A stretch of DNA of 64,000 nucleotides from Algoriphagus zhangzhouensis. GTDB taxonomy: Bacteria > Bacteroidota > Bacteroidia > Cytophagales > Cyclobacteriaceae. Shown piece after piece: positions 9,354 to 18,057 of the stretch (the stretch's first letter is position 1; each line of letters opens with the position of its first letter). Location of the stretch: assembly GCF_900148515.1 (NCBI RefSeq), contig NZ_FRXN01000003.1, forward strand, positions 662,757-726,756. Direction: 5' to 3'. The notes beneath the pieces were generated by a model. It was not told the DNA's origin and ran no database searches. It saw only the letters and a list, made by a program, of their open reading frames with translations. Both the position numbers and the translations under genes were made by a program.

Positions 9354-10160
9354 TTACAATTTCTTCAATTGAATATCCTTGAACTTGACCATCATTGGAG
9401 GCCCTACGTGAACTTGCATTCCCAGTAAGCCTGAAAGCATACGATTTTTCTCATCATCATCATGAACTTCACTCATCAGAGTTCCATTCACATAGTGCTT
9501 CATCACATTTCCTTTGATCACCAAATGGATTGAGTTCCATTCTCCTTTTTTGATCAGGTTGCCCAGCTCTTCTCTGTCTCCTAGTTCTTCAGTCACATGT
9601 AGACCTTTCCAGGCATTTCTTTCTACATATTCTCTGACAGTCATCCCATCAGGCTGAGAGGTGATATCTGTCTTTTGACCTCTGTAGGCCAACGTAGTTC
9701 TCTTCCTCTCCTCATAATTCTGACCTGTATATCGATTTGCGGCATCAATATCTGCCTGATATCCTCTTAGAGCAAAAGGAACCTCAGTAAATCGATCACT
9801 TCTGTATTGAACACCTGAATTTCCGACCTCAGAAATCCAATAATCCAATTTCAATTCAAAGTCCCCTACTTCTCCACCTTTCCAGATGATAAAAGTATTG
9901 CTTTTCAAAATGGTCTCAGGAGTAATTTCACCTACGATTGCACCATCTTTCACGGACCAATAGACAGGATCATACTCCCATCCTTCCAAATCTTTCCCAT
10001 TGAAAATCGGCTCAAAATCAACCTCACTCATCAAAGGATCTTTTGCATATCGCGGCCCTTGCTTTTCAGGAATTGATGCAAAATCCACCAAATACCCGAA
10101 TAGCATCAATAAACCAACCGCCTCTACGAATAAATATTTTTTAAAGAAATTCAATTTCAT
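9354..10160 (-). CDS. DUF1080 / 3-keto-disaccharide hydrolase-like protein
   Basis: A 268-residue exported or membrane-tethered protein (hydrophobic N-terminus, about 8-30) with the DUF1080 concanavalin-like jelly roll: FEPIFNGKDLEGWEYD, then VGEITPE, GNSGVQYRS, GEWNSIHLVIKGN and HYVNG. Characterised members of this family hydrolyse or eliminate 3-keto-glycosides made by an upstream oxidoreductase. Its start overlaps the stop of the haem dehydrogenase by 4 bp (ATGA), so the two are translationally coupled. This pairing suggests a periplasmic oxidation-then-cleavage pair. Family is firm; substrate unknown. Confidence 0.92.
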   Translation of the reverse strand: MKLNFFKKYLFVEAVGLLMLFGYLVDFASIPEKQGPRYAKDPLMSEVDFEPIFNGKDLEGWEYDPVYWSVKDGAIVGEITPETILKSNTFIIWKGGEVGDFELKLDYWISEVGNSGVQYRSDRFTEVPFALRGYQADIDAANRYTGQNYEERKRTTLAYRGQKTDITSQPDGMTVREYVERNAWKGLHVTEELGDREELGNLIKKGEWNSIHLVIKGNVMKHYVNGTLMSEVHDDDEKNRMLSGLLGMQVHVGPPMMVKFKDIQLKKL

Positions 10161-12847
10161 TTTTCTGCTGTTGCATTGTTTTGAAACACCTCGTTATTCT
10201 CGTTTCCACCTGAAATCAGGTAGGCCATCAAATCTTTCAATTCCTCTTCATTCAATCTATTGATCAAACCTGGCAACATGATTGAAACATCAGATTCTTT
10301 AGCAAGAGTAACCGTGTTTTTCGGCACAGTTCTGATGGTCTCAGGAGCAAATGGATTTTGAGAAATGTAGTAATTCGCATCATCCTGATCGATCATTCTG
10401 CCGACGATAGAACCACCATCTTTCAACTCAAGAACGGTTGCTTCATATTGCTCAGAAATCGTCTTACTTGGCTCGATAGTAGCTTCCAAGATATCTTTCT
10501 TAGAGAATCGAGTTCCTAACTGCGTCAAGTCCGGACCAATGATTCCGCCTTCTCCTCCCATTGTATGGCAAGAAGAACAAAGAGTCGCTTGGAACATCGC
10601 CTTTCCTCTTTCAAAATCCCTGCCAGCAAGAACTTCAACTACTGGTTCCGCCTCTTCTACAGTCCATCTTCTTCCTGGACCTTCTGGCTGTATTCCAGTA
10701 TTTGCAATATCATTTCCATTGGAAGTCAATAAAGCCGCACCAGACATTTCATCGTATTTAGCAAAGTCAGCTTGAGGAACATTTTCCAAGGCCATTTTTC
10801 TGGCTCTATCAATAAAGCCTACATAACTTCTACCTCCTTTATACTTGAAGGCATCCTTAATCCAAGTGAAGTATTCCTCTCTCATCTCAGGAGTCCAGCC
10901 ATGATCAGCTCCACCCAAAACAGTTGCAAAATAGGTCTGTTGAGCCGGTGGCACATTTGCCAACATATTTGCGATATCCATTCCGTACTGAGGATTTCTA
11001 AATACCAAGTCAGACGAAGAAGTGAAAGTCTTTTGATAGTCTGCATCATCTTTCGCAGTCTCCAAAAGTGCCAAAGTCTTCTCAACCGCATCTGGAGCAT
11101 CCAAGTGAGTCAACAAAACTGCCAAGGATCTATCCAACATATTGTCGTTGGAAGGGAAATTAGGATCCAAGTAAGCAACCAAATCCTGCTTCACCGGATT
11201 GGCAGCAGCATCATGACGATACAAAGTCACCTCGATTGTTCTCAGTAAATCTTGCTTCTCTTTATCAGACAAAGAAGAATAATCAATCTCCATCAAGGAC
11301 TTCAACATAGGAACCACATCAGCATTACTTCCATGTCTTGCCAATGCCAAAGCAGCTTGCGTCTTTTTCACTGCATTGGTTTCTGAGATAGCCTTATCTC
11401 TCCAGCTAGCAACCGGCTGATGCTCCAGTGCAATTCTAGCCGCATACTGAACGAAACGATCCTTGTTATCCAAGTTATTCCAGGCCATTTCCAGACCTTC
11501 AGAAGGTGCTCCATCTACATGATAGCTTTCCAGTTCTCTTCTGATTTTGGCCTCTTCCGGCATATCAGCCATGGTCAAAGGCTTATAGGTATCAATATCA
11601 CCTTTGTAATAAACTCTATACAAGTCAGACTCTAATCTTCTACCTCCAGTAGCGAAATACATGGCACCATCAGGGCCAATAGTACCATCTGTCAATGGAA
11701 GCGGAGATCCAGAAATAAATTCTTCTGCTTTTGCATCATAGGTACCGCCATTTGGTGTCAAATGCATGGCGTAAATAATTCCGAAACTCCAATCGAAAGC
11801 GTAAAGAGCTCTTTTATACTTATCTGGGAAATTTGCTTCGGTTCCAAACATCACGTTGGTAGGAGAACCTTGTCCGATATTCACCAAAGCAGGCAGGTTA
11901 TCTGGATAGTTTGGAGACCACTTGGAGTCACCTGTTCTCCAACCAAATTCTGCACCGCTAGGTACATGAAGTATTCTGGTTGGTCGATACCAAGGCATCC
12001 CAAAATCCCACTCCATATCAGAATCATAGGTGAATAGATCTCCTACTTCATTGAATGCAATGTCAAATTCATTTCTAAAACCTGCGGCGATCAATTCCCA
12101 ATCTTTACCTTCTGGATCAATTTTGGCAATCCATCCACCTGGAGCCATTCTACTATTTGCATGACCTCTTGGGTCTTTGATCAATGGGAAAAGATTATCC
12201 TCATCCCAAACCCTTGGAAGTCTGTAGCGATTCATCTCCGGAACATCCACATGATTACCAGCAGAAAGAACAATTGACTTACCATCAGGTGTCAATTTCA
12301 TAGAGTGAGGTCCATGTTCTCCAGGAGAACCTTCGAGCGTTCTAATTGTAGAAACAGTCTCAAACTGATCATCTCCATCCAAATCTTGGATTCTATACAA
12401 TCCGGTATTTTTCTCAAAAATCTGGTTTGAATGGTGATTTACCATTACATACAAAGAGTTGAAAGCATATAGTAAACCTTGTGCATAGCCCATTCCTACT
12501 TGAGGCTCATCTACTCCACCTATGATCAGTTTTTCAACTTTTGGTTTTACTGTAGAATCAGAGCCAATAGGTGGCAACTCCAACCTATAAAGGAAGCCAT
12601 ACTGATCGGCTGTGATCATCCTTCCTTTGTCATCAAAAGTCATGGCTACCCAAGACCCTTGATCATTCTCACCTGGGCTATAAAGAAGCTCAGCTTCAAA
12701 GCCATCTGGGAGTTTTAACTTATCTATTTTAGGATTTCCGGTCAGTTTTCGGCCGGTAGTCGTTTCATCGCTTTTTTCACAAGCTGTAGCCAAAACCATC
12801 ACACCTAGAAGGACTGCGATCGATTTCGGGATTCTTTTCAAAAACAT
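10157..12847 (-). CDS. PVC-type haem-binding dehydrogenase with C-terminal cytochrome c (CxxCH) domain
   Basis: An 896-residue lipoprotein (lipobox VLATAC, Cys23). Residues about 45-410 form a six-bladed propeller of the soluble dehydrogenase type (PDGFEAELLYSPGEND, SKWSPNYPDNLPALVNIG). HEAT-like helices follow at about 470-650. A monohaem cytochrome c domain has CSSCH at 757-761, with a haem-binding tail GGIIGPDLTQLGTRFSKKDILEAT. The architecture is that of the PVC-type haem-binding proteins abundant in planctomycetes and marine Bacteroidota, thought to oxidise sugars or alcohols. It lies after SusC/SusD on the same strand but behind a terminator, and is coupled to DUF1080. Electron acceptor and substrate are unknown. 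Confidence 0.9.
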   Translation of the reverse strand: MFLKRIPKSIAVLLGVMVLATACEKSDETTTGRKLTGNPKIDKLKLPDGFEAELLYSPGENDQGSWVAMTFDDKGRMITADQYGFLYRLELPPIGSDSTVKPKVEKLIIGGVDEPQVGMGYAQGLLYAFNSLYVMVNHHSNQIFEKNTGLYRIQDLDGDDQFETVSTIRTLEGSPGEHGPHSMKLTPDGKSIVLSAGNHVDVPEMNRYRLPRVWDEDNLFPLIKDPRGHANSRMAPGGWIAKIDPEGKDWELIAAGFRNEFDIAFNEVGDLFTYDSDMEWDFGMPWYRPTRILHVPSGAEFGWRTGDSKWSPNYPDNLPALVNIGQGSPTNVMFGTEANFPDKYKRALYAFDWSFGIIYAMHLTPNGGTYDAKAEEFISGSPLPLTDGTIGPDGAMYFATGGRRLESDLYRVYYKGDIDTYKPLTMADMPEEAKIRRELESYHVDGAPSEGLEMAWNNLDNKDRFVQYAARIALEHQPVASWRDKAISETNAVKKTQAALALARHGSNADVVPMLKSLMEIDYSSLSDKEKQDLLRTIEVTLYRHDAAANPVKQDLVAYLDPNFPSNDNMLDRSLAVLLTHLDAPDAVEKTLALLETAKDDADYQKTFTSSSDLVFRNPQYGMDIANMLANVPPAQQTYFATVLGGADHGWTPEMREEYFTWIKDAFKYKGGRSYVGFIDRARKMALENVPQADFAKYDEMSGAALLTSNGNDIANTGIQPEGPGRRWTVEEAEPVVEVLAGRDFERGKAMFQATLCSSCHTMGGEGGIIGPDLTQLGTRFSKKDILEATIEPSKTISEQYEATVLELKDGGSIVGRMIDQDDANYYISQNPFAPETIRTVPKNTVTLAKESDVSIMLPGLINRLNEEELKDLMAYLISGGNENNEVFQNNATAEK

Positions 12848-12981
12848 ATATCTCGGATTTATTGCTTCAATTAAGGCTTTCCATTTCTAAAACAATTTGC
12901 AAAATATTTCAGGGTCAGGAGAGCCATTCACAAAGGCTATTTACTATTTATCATTTTGTTTACCATCCTGCCATATCTGCC

Positions 12982-13036
12982 AAAAAATAACCCAGATTCT
13001 ACAGAACTCACGAAAGTTCATTTGGAATCCGGGCTA
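12982..13036 (-). terminator. nested-hairpin intrinsic terminator after the SusC/SusD pair
   Basis: On the minus strand an outer stem CCCGGATTC/GAATCTGGG (one mismatch) encloses an inner stem GAACT/AGTTC and is followed by TTATTTTTTGG. It lies in the 209-bp gap between the SusD stop and the dehydrogenase start, separating binding proteins from enzymes. The rest of that gap shows no gene. Confidence 0.7.
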
Positions 13037-13056
13037 TCTACAAACAAAAAACCAGC

Positions 13057-14568
13057 TTAGAAATAAGGGCTCAAATCCGATTCTGCCGCAGGATACGGAT
13101 AGAATTTACTCAGATTTGAAAACACATTCGGTCTTGGTACTGCTCCCTCCAATGGAGGATAGTAGTAATCCAGTGGATTAGCCACTATCCTTTGTCCATG
13201 AGGAATAATGATCTCTTCAATTCTATTTGTTCTCTGGATATCAAACCATCTTTTATTTTCAAAGGCTAACTCAACTCTTCTTTCTTTGAAAATAGCTTCT
13301 CCGAGATCCGCCTGACCTGATGCAGTAGTATCATCTAATCCTGCACGATCTCTAACCATATTCAAATACATGGCAGCCTCGGTGGTTTTCCCTTGCTCGT
13401 TCAGTGCCTCTGCCATGAACAAAAGAACCTCAGCATAACGGTAAACTGGCCAGTTCATCCCATGGTTATTGTGCTGAGAATGGAAACTCTGGAACTTCTT
13501 GATGTAAGGATAATTCTTATTATCTCTGAAACTTCCTTCTAGATAGACATTTCCGATAGAAGCTTCTTTTCGAAGATCACCATCTTCATAAGCTTCAATG
13601 ATATCTGGAGTTGGAATATTATTTCCTTCACCGTCAATATTCTGAGGGTTGCTTGTCCCCATGATTGGCTCCAATTCAGAAGCAGAAATCGGTCTTGGCA
13701 TGAACTGATACATAAAGTTCCCATTTAGACCAGCAGATCCTTCCAGGAATTGTACTTCAAACACAGATTCAGAATTATTCTTATTAGAGGTATTTTTAGA
13801 AAATGCCATATCGTAGGAAGTCATCAATTGATATTGATTACTTGTCACAACTGGCGTCAGAATTTGCTCAGCATCAGACCATTTTTCTTGATTAATATAG
13901 ACATTTGCCAGAAGAGTCCTGGCAGCACCAGAAGTCACTCTTCCAGCCTGCTGCTCTGATTTATTTGGTAAAAGCGGAACAGCTGCTTGCAAATCTTGCT
14001 CTATTTGTGAGTAAATCTCAGCTTCACTAGAAAGGGGAAGTGCAGCCTCTTCTCTTGCCGCCACAGGAGTTAAATGCAAAGGAACGCTTCCCCAATAGCG
14101 AACCAATTCAAAATAGGCATATGCTCTCAAGAACAAAGCCTGACCTTTTACATTAGCTTTTGCATCCGCATCAAATTCAACATCATCAATCAAGTCCAAA
14201 ATCTGATTGGTTCTGGCTATAATCTGATAATCCTGTCGCCATTGATCGGTCAAATGACCGTTGGGATTCGTCCCATTGGATTCCAAAAGGGAAAAATCTG
14301 CCAAATCCTCTTGAGGGTCTACAGCTCCAAACAGGACATTTCGTGCATAATAAGTATTATCAGAATGCATCTCTCCAAGCAACCAAGCACGGTTGTTTAC
14401 AATATTTCGGAGAGGAACGTAGGCTGCATTAACAGCTTGCTCAAAGTCATTTTGATTTTTAAAGAAGGTTGCCGAACTCAATTGAGTTTCTGGTACCACG
14501 GTCAAGAAATCATCACAACTGGTTGACAAAATCCCTACTGCAGCGATGGCTAGAATATATTTTTTCAT
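13057..14568 (-). CDS. SusD/RagB family nutrient-binding lipoprotein
   Basis: The start is taken at ATG 14568 (503 residues, MKKYILAIAAVGILSTSCDD) rather than a TTG four codons upstream. Cys18 is the lipidated residue. The sequence is classic SusD: FLTVVPETQLSSATFF near the N-terminus, RAYAYFELVRYWGSVPL (about 140-157), helical repeats, and the C-terminal ERRVELAFENKRWFDIQRT. It belongs to the main SusD branch, unlike the other two in this window. It lies 46 bp after its SusC on the same strand. Role: surface glycan or oligosaccharide capture for the TonB transporter. Confidence 0.96.
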   Translation of the reverse strand: MKKYILAIAAVGILSTSCDDFLTVVPETQLSSATFFKNQNDFEQAVNAAYVPLRNIVNNRAWLLGEMHSDNTYYARNVLFGAVDPQEDLADFSLLESNGTNPNGHLTDQWRQDYQIIARTNQILDLIDDVEFDADAKANVKGQALFLRAYAYFELVRYWGSVPLHLTPVAAREEAALPLSSEAEIYSQIEQDLQAAVPLLPNKSEQQAGRVTSGAARTLLANVYINQEKWSDAEQILTPVVTSNQYQLMTSYDMAFSKNTSNKNNSESVFEVQFLEGSAGLNGNFMYQFMPRPISASELEPIMGTSNPQNIDGEGNNIPTPDIIEAYEDGDLRKEASIGNVYLEGSFRDNKNYPYIKKFQSFHSQHNNHGMNWPVYRYAEVLLFMAEALNEQGKTTEAAMYLNMVRDRAGLDDTTASGQADLGEAIFKERRVELAFENKRWFDIQRTNRIEEIIIPHGQRIVANPLDYYYPPLEGAVPRPNVFSNLSKFYPYPAAESDLSPYF

Positions 14569-14613
14569 TTTTAAATTCAATTAGGGTTAGAAATGTGGTT
14601 CAACATCATTTGA

Positions 14614-17600
14614 TTAGAAATTGATATTTGCACCAATTGTGATTGTTCTTGGAACCGGATAAGGACCCAAATCCACACCTGGACTCAAGTTACCACCATC
14701 ACCAGTACCACTATTTTGCATACTAACCTCTGGATTTGGACCACCCCAATATTTTGTAAACACCCACATATTTTGACCAGAAAGGTAAACTCTAGCTGAT
14801 TTTAGGGATTTTGAAATATTGGAGAATGTATAACCTAATGTGATGTTACGGATCGTGAAGTAAGATGCATCCCATACGAAGTTGCTGTTGTTCCAGTCTC
14901 TTTCTACACCTGTCACATTACCACCACCTACAGTAGTACCAAAGATCCCTTCTCCTGGATCTTCTGGAGATCTGAATCTGTCAATTGCTTTGGCAACCAT
15001 ATTAAATACTCCATCCAGATTCGCAGTTGAATAAAGGTGTCTCATATACAACTGATTACCATAAGAACCCGATGCTGTGATACTTGCATCAAAGTTTTTA
15101 TATCTAAAGTTGTTCACCAAACCGTAAACGAACTTAGGGAAAGGATTACCGATGATGGCTCTATCGTCATTATCGCCACCATAAGTGATTACTCCATCTC
15201 CATTGACATCATCCAATTTGATACTACCTACAGTAGATCTACCTGGAATGATTGGAGAGCTCGCCAAATCTTCTTCATTAGCATAGTTACCCAACTTCAC
15301 CAATCCATAGAATTGACCAAATGGCTGACCTACCTGAGTAATGTGATACGATCCATACACGCGATCGATACCATCAGCTAATTCGATTACCTTGTTTCTG
15401 TTGAAAGAAATATTCGCATTTGTCGTCCACTGGAATTCCCCTGTGGTGTTGACCGTATTCACTGCAAACTCATGACCCCAGAAATGGATCTCACCGATGT
15501 TGTCATTGAAGTTTGTAAAACCTGATTCCTGAGGAATCTGTACTGCATACAATAGATTCGTAGTGTTTTTGGTATAGAAGTCATAAGCAAACTGAACTCT
15601 ATCATCCCACAAACCCAAATCAAGTCCTAAATCCAACTGCGTGGTTGTTTCCCAACCCAAATTGGAGTTGTTCAAGGAAGTAACACCAGCTCCTGCAACT
15701 ACTTGGTCTCCGAATACCGCATTGATCGTATTATTCACCAAGGCATATTGTGTGTAGTTACCGATATTATTATTACCTGTTACACCATAACTAGCTCTAA
15801 GTTTAGCAAATGATACCGTAGAACTTGTATTCAAGAAGCCTTCGTCAGACATGACCCAACCCACAGATGTGGAAGGGAAAACACCCCATCTATTATCAGC
15901 TCCAAATCGAGAAGATCCATCTCCTCTCACGGATGCAGTAAATAAATACTTACCCATATAATTATAGGTCAATCTTGAGAACACGGAAGTCAAAGACCAC
16001 TCACCTACACCAGACTGAGTTCCTCCACGGTTGATGTTGATCGCACCTTGAATAGTTGGAAGCCTATCATCTGCATAGGTATCTGCCTGTACTCTGGTAC
16101 TTTCAAATCTAAATTTCTGATTTGAAAATCCGACCAAAGCTTCAAAAGTGTGATCACCGACCGTTTTAGCATAGGTTGCAATATTTTCATTCAACCAGGA
16201 AAGCGCTTCAAAATTTTGTCTCACTGAAACCGCAACTGTCGGAATTGCCACGTTAATAGCAGATGTAGCAGTCGATGGATTAAAGAAGAAAAATTTGGAG
16301 TTATTAATCTCGGTATTAAAAGTAGATTTCAAAGTCAATCCAGGAATCGGCTGCCAATCAACAAATGCATTTGCCAACAAATTGGTCTGTTTGGTTTCAT
16401 TGGTGATCTCTCTAGCAGATCTTACCCAGTTAGGATATGCAAAGATATTTCCTGTTTCAGCTGGGAATCTATTATAATAGGTCAAGTCGCCATTATCATC
16501 ATAAATAGGCATTACTGGCCACGTATGCAATGCATTGAAAATAATACCTGTACCACGAGTACCATCTGTTCTTGGTGTATTATCAACAACGTAATTTGGA
16601 GCCAAGTTAAACCCAACATTTACTTTATCTGAAATATTGTACATGTTGTTAATCCTCAATGAATATCTCTGATACTGCGTATTTTCCACTACGCCTTCTT
16701 GATCAAATACACCTGCAATGATTGCGGTATTTACTTTTTCCTTATTGGAAGTAATGGTCAAGTTGTAAGAAGAAATTGGAGCATTTTGGACGATCAAAGC
16801 ATCATACCAGTCGTTATTTTGACCTCTATATTCAGATGGATTTTGGAAAGCAGCTGGAACAGATTGTCCTGCATCTTCATAGTATTCTTTTTTGAACTGA
16901 GCGAATTCCTCAGCATTCATCATTTCCAACCTTCCTCTTTGAGGAACATTTTGAATACCCGTGTAAACATTGAAACCAATATTGGTTTGACCTTGCTTTC
17001 CTTTTTTAGTAGTAATCAAAACTACACCGTTGGCAGCTCTAGACCCATACAATGAAGTAGATGCCGCATCTTTCAATACAGAGATTTCTTGAATCTCATC
17101 AGGGTTGATTTGATTGATATCTCCTGTAATAGGAAAACCATCCACAACATAAAGCGGCTGACTACCACCTGATACTGACAATTGGCCACGAATACGAACG
17201 TTCATCCCTTGACCTGGCTTACCTGTGGTCTGATTGATTTGAACACCGGCTAGTCTCCCTTGTAGTTTTTGAGCAGTCGAAGACACTGGCAAATCTGCCA
17301 TTTCAGCTTCTGAAACAGATTGAATCGCCCCTGTAACTTCTCTTTTGATCTGGCTACCATAACCGACAACGACTACTTCACTCAGGTCTGAGGTGGAATA
17401 TTCCAATGAAACATTGACCGTTGATTGCCCGGCTACAACAGCTACTTCTTTGGCAACAAATCCAACAAAACTAAAAACTAAAGTTTCTCCTGGAGCGGCC
17501 TGGATACTAAAAGAGCCATCGATATCGGTGACTGTACCCTTTTGTGTCCCTTTTACGGAGACCAAGGCGCCTGGGATGGGCTCATTGTCCGGCACCGAAA

Positions 17601-17715
17601 CGACAACCCCAGTGATAGTCTGGGTTTGTCCAAAACTCGATATGCTTATGCACAGCGTTACTAGCAAAAATCCGATAAATCGGATTTTCACCCTAGATAG
17701 ATAGTGGTTATTCAT
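14614..17715 (-). CDS. SusC/RagA TonB-linked outer-membrane transporter
   Basis: The start is placed at ATG 17715 (1033 residues), where a proper signal peptide begins (IRFIGFLLVTLCISISSFG); the frame continues 13 codons further upstream without signal character. CarboxypepD_reg-like domain at about 32-105 (IPGALVSVKGTQKGTVTD), the TonB-box-like segment SEVVVVGYGSQIKREVTG, then the plug (LQGRLAGVQINQ, RIRGQLSVSGGSQPLYVVD, SLYGSRAANGVVLITTKKG) and a 22-strand-type barrel ending in GANINF. No STN domain, so regulation differs from the first SusC. It heads the SusC-SusD operon, and its promoter region carries repeated CAGGAYA elements. Confidence 0.97.
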   Translation of the reverse strand: MNNHYLSRVKIRFIGFLLVTLCISISSFGQTQTITGVVVSVPDNEPIPGALVSVKGTQKGTVTDIDGSFSIQAAPGETLVFSFVGFVAKEVAVVAGQSTVNVSLEYSTSDLSEVVVVGYGSQIKREVTGAIQSVSEAEMADLPVSSTAQKLQGRLAGVQINQTTGKPGQGMNVRIRGQLSVSGGSQPLYVVDGFPITGDINQINPDEIQEISVLKDAASTSLYGSRAANGVVLITTKKGKQGQTNIGFNVYTGIQNVPQRGRLEMMNAEEFAQFKKEYYEDAGQSVPAAFQNPSEYRGQNNDWYDALIVQNAPISSYNLTITSNKEKVNTAIIAGVFDQEGVVENTQYQRYSLRINNMYNISDKVNVGFNLAPNYVVDNTPRTDGTRGTGIIFNALHTWPVMPIYDDNGDLTYYNRFPAETGNIFAYPNWVRSAREITNETKQTNLLANAFVDWQPIPGLTLKSTFNTEINNSKFFFFNPSTATSAINVAIPTVAVSVRQNFEALSWLNENIATYAKTVGDHTFEALVGFSNQKFRFESTRVQADTYADDRLPTIQGAININRGGTQSGVGEWSLTSVFSRLTYNYMGKYLFTASVRGDGSSRFGADNRWGVFPSTSVGWVMSDEGFLNTSSTVSFAKLRASYGVTGNNNIGNYTQYALVNNTINAVFGDQVVAGAGVTSLNNSNLGWETTTQLDLGLDLGLWDDRVQFAYDFYTKNTTNLLYAVQIPQESGFTNFNDNIGEIHFWGHEFAVNTVNTTGEFQWTTNANISFNRNKVIELADGIDRVYGSYHITQVGQPFGQFYGLVKLGNYANEEDLASSPIIPGRSTVGSIKLDDVNGDGVITYGGDNDDRAIIGNPFPKFVYGLVNNFRYKNFDASITASGSYGNQLYMRHLYSTANLDGVFNMVAKAIDRFRSPEDPGEGIFGTTVGGGNVTGVERDWNNSNFVWDASYFTIRNITLGYTFSNISKSLKSARVYLSGQNMWVFTKYWGGPNPEVSMQNSGTGDGGNLSPGVDLGPYPVPRTITIGANINF

Positions 17716-18057
17716 ACTGGCGGGTTTAAAATTAATTGATAAAATTTCAACCAATTTTCATGAAATCACGTACAAACCCGTCCTGCCTTATCCTGCGTAA
17801 CATACTGAAAATCAATACTTAATACACAGGACAGAGCAGGATACACCGACTATCACCTTCTTTTAACTATTTAAAATAGCAAACGTTGGCTTTATCAAAA
17901 AGACTCACAAACTCAGGATAGAACAGGACAGAAAGCCTTAGAAAATTCTGTATTTAAATTTTATTATTTATAATTATTCTAATAAAGACCACAGATAAAA
18001 AATATCTTGAATAATTAGGGCAATCCTTCTAATATTAGATTTCAATCTTCCTAATCT
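17716..18057. promoter_or_regulatory. divergent promoter region with three paired CAGGA(C/T)A elements
   Basis: A 342-bp gap between divergent SusC and the SGNH/cytochrome gene. Three copies of a paired heptamer are visible: 17781-17796 (reverse orientation), 17827-17843 and 17914-17930 (forward). In each copy two CAGGA cores start 10 bp apart, one helical turn. TATCCTGC at 17789-17796 and GCAGGATA at 17836-17843 also form an inverted repeat. The pattern suggests a regulator binding on one face of the DNA. No gene is seen in the gap. The right part (17940-18040) is AT-rich and likely holds the rightward promoter. Confidence 0.55.

Noticed and set aside
10539..11248. Open frames on the + strand opposite the haem dehydrogenase
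   Set aside because: They lie antisense to a long conserved gene, have no domain or signal features and follow the composition of the opposite strand.
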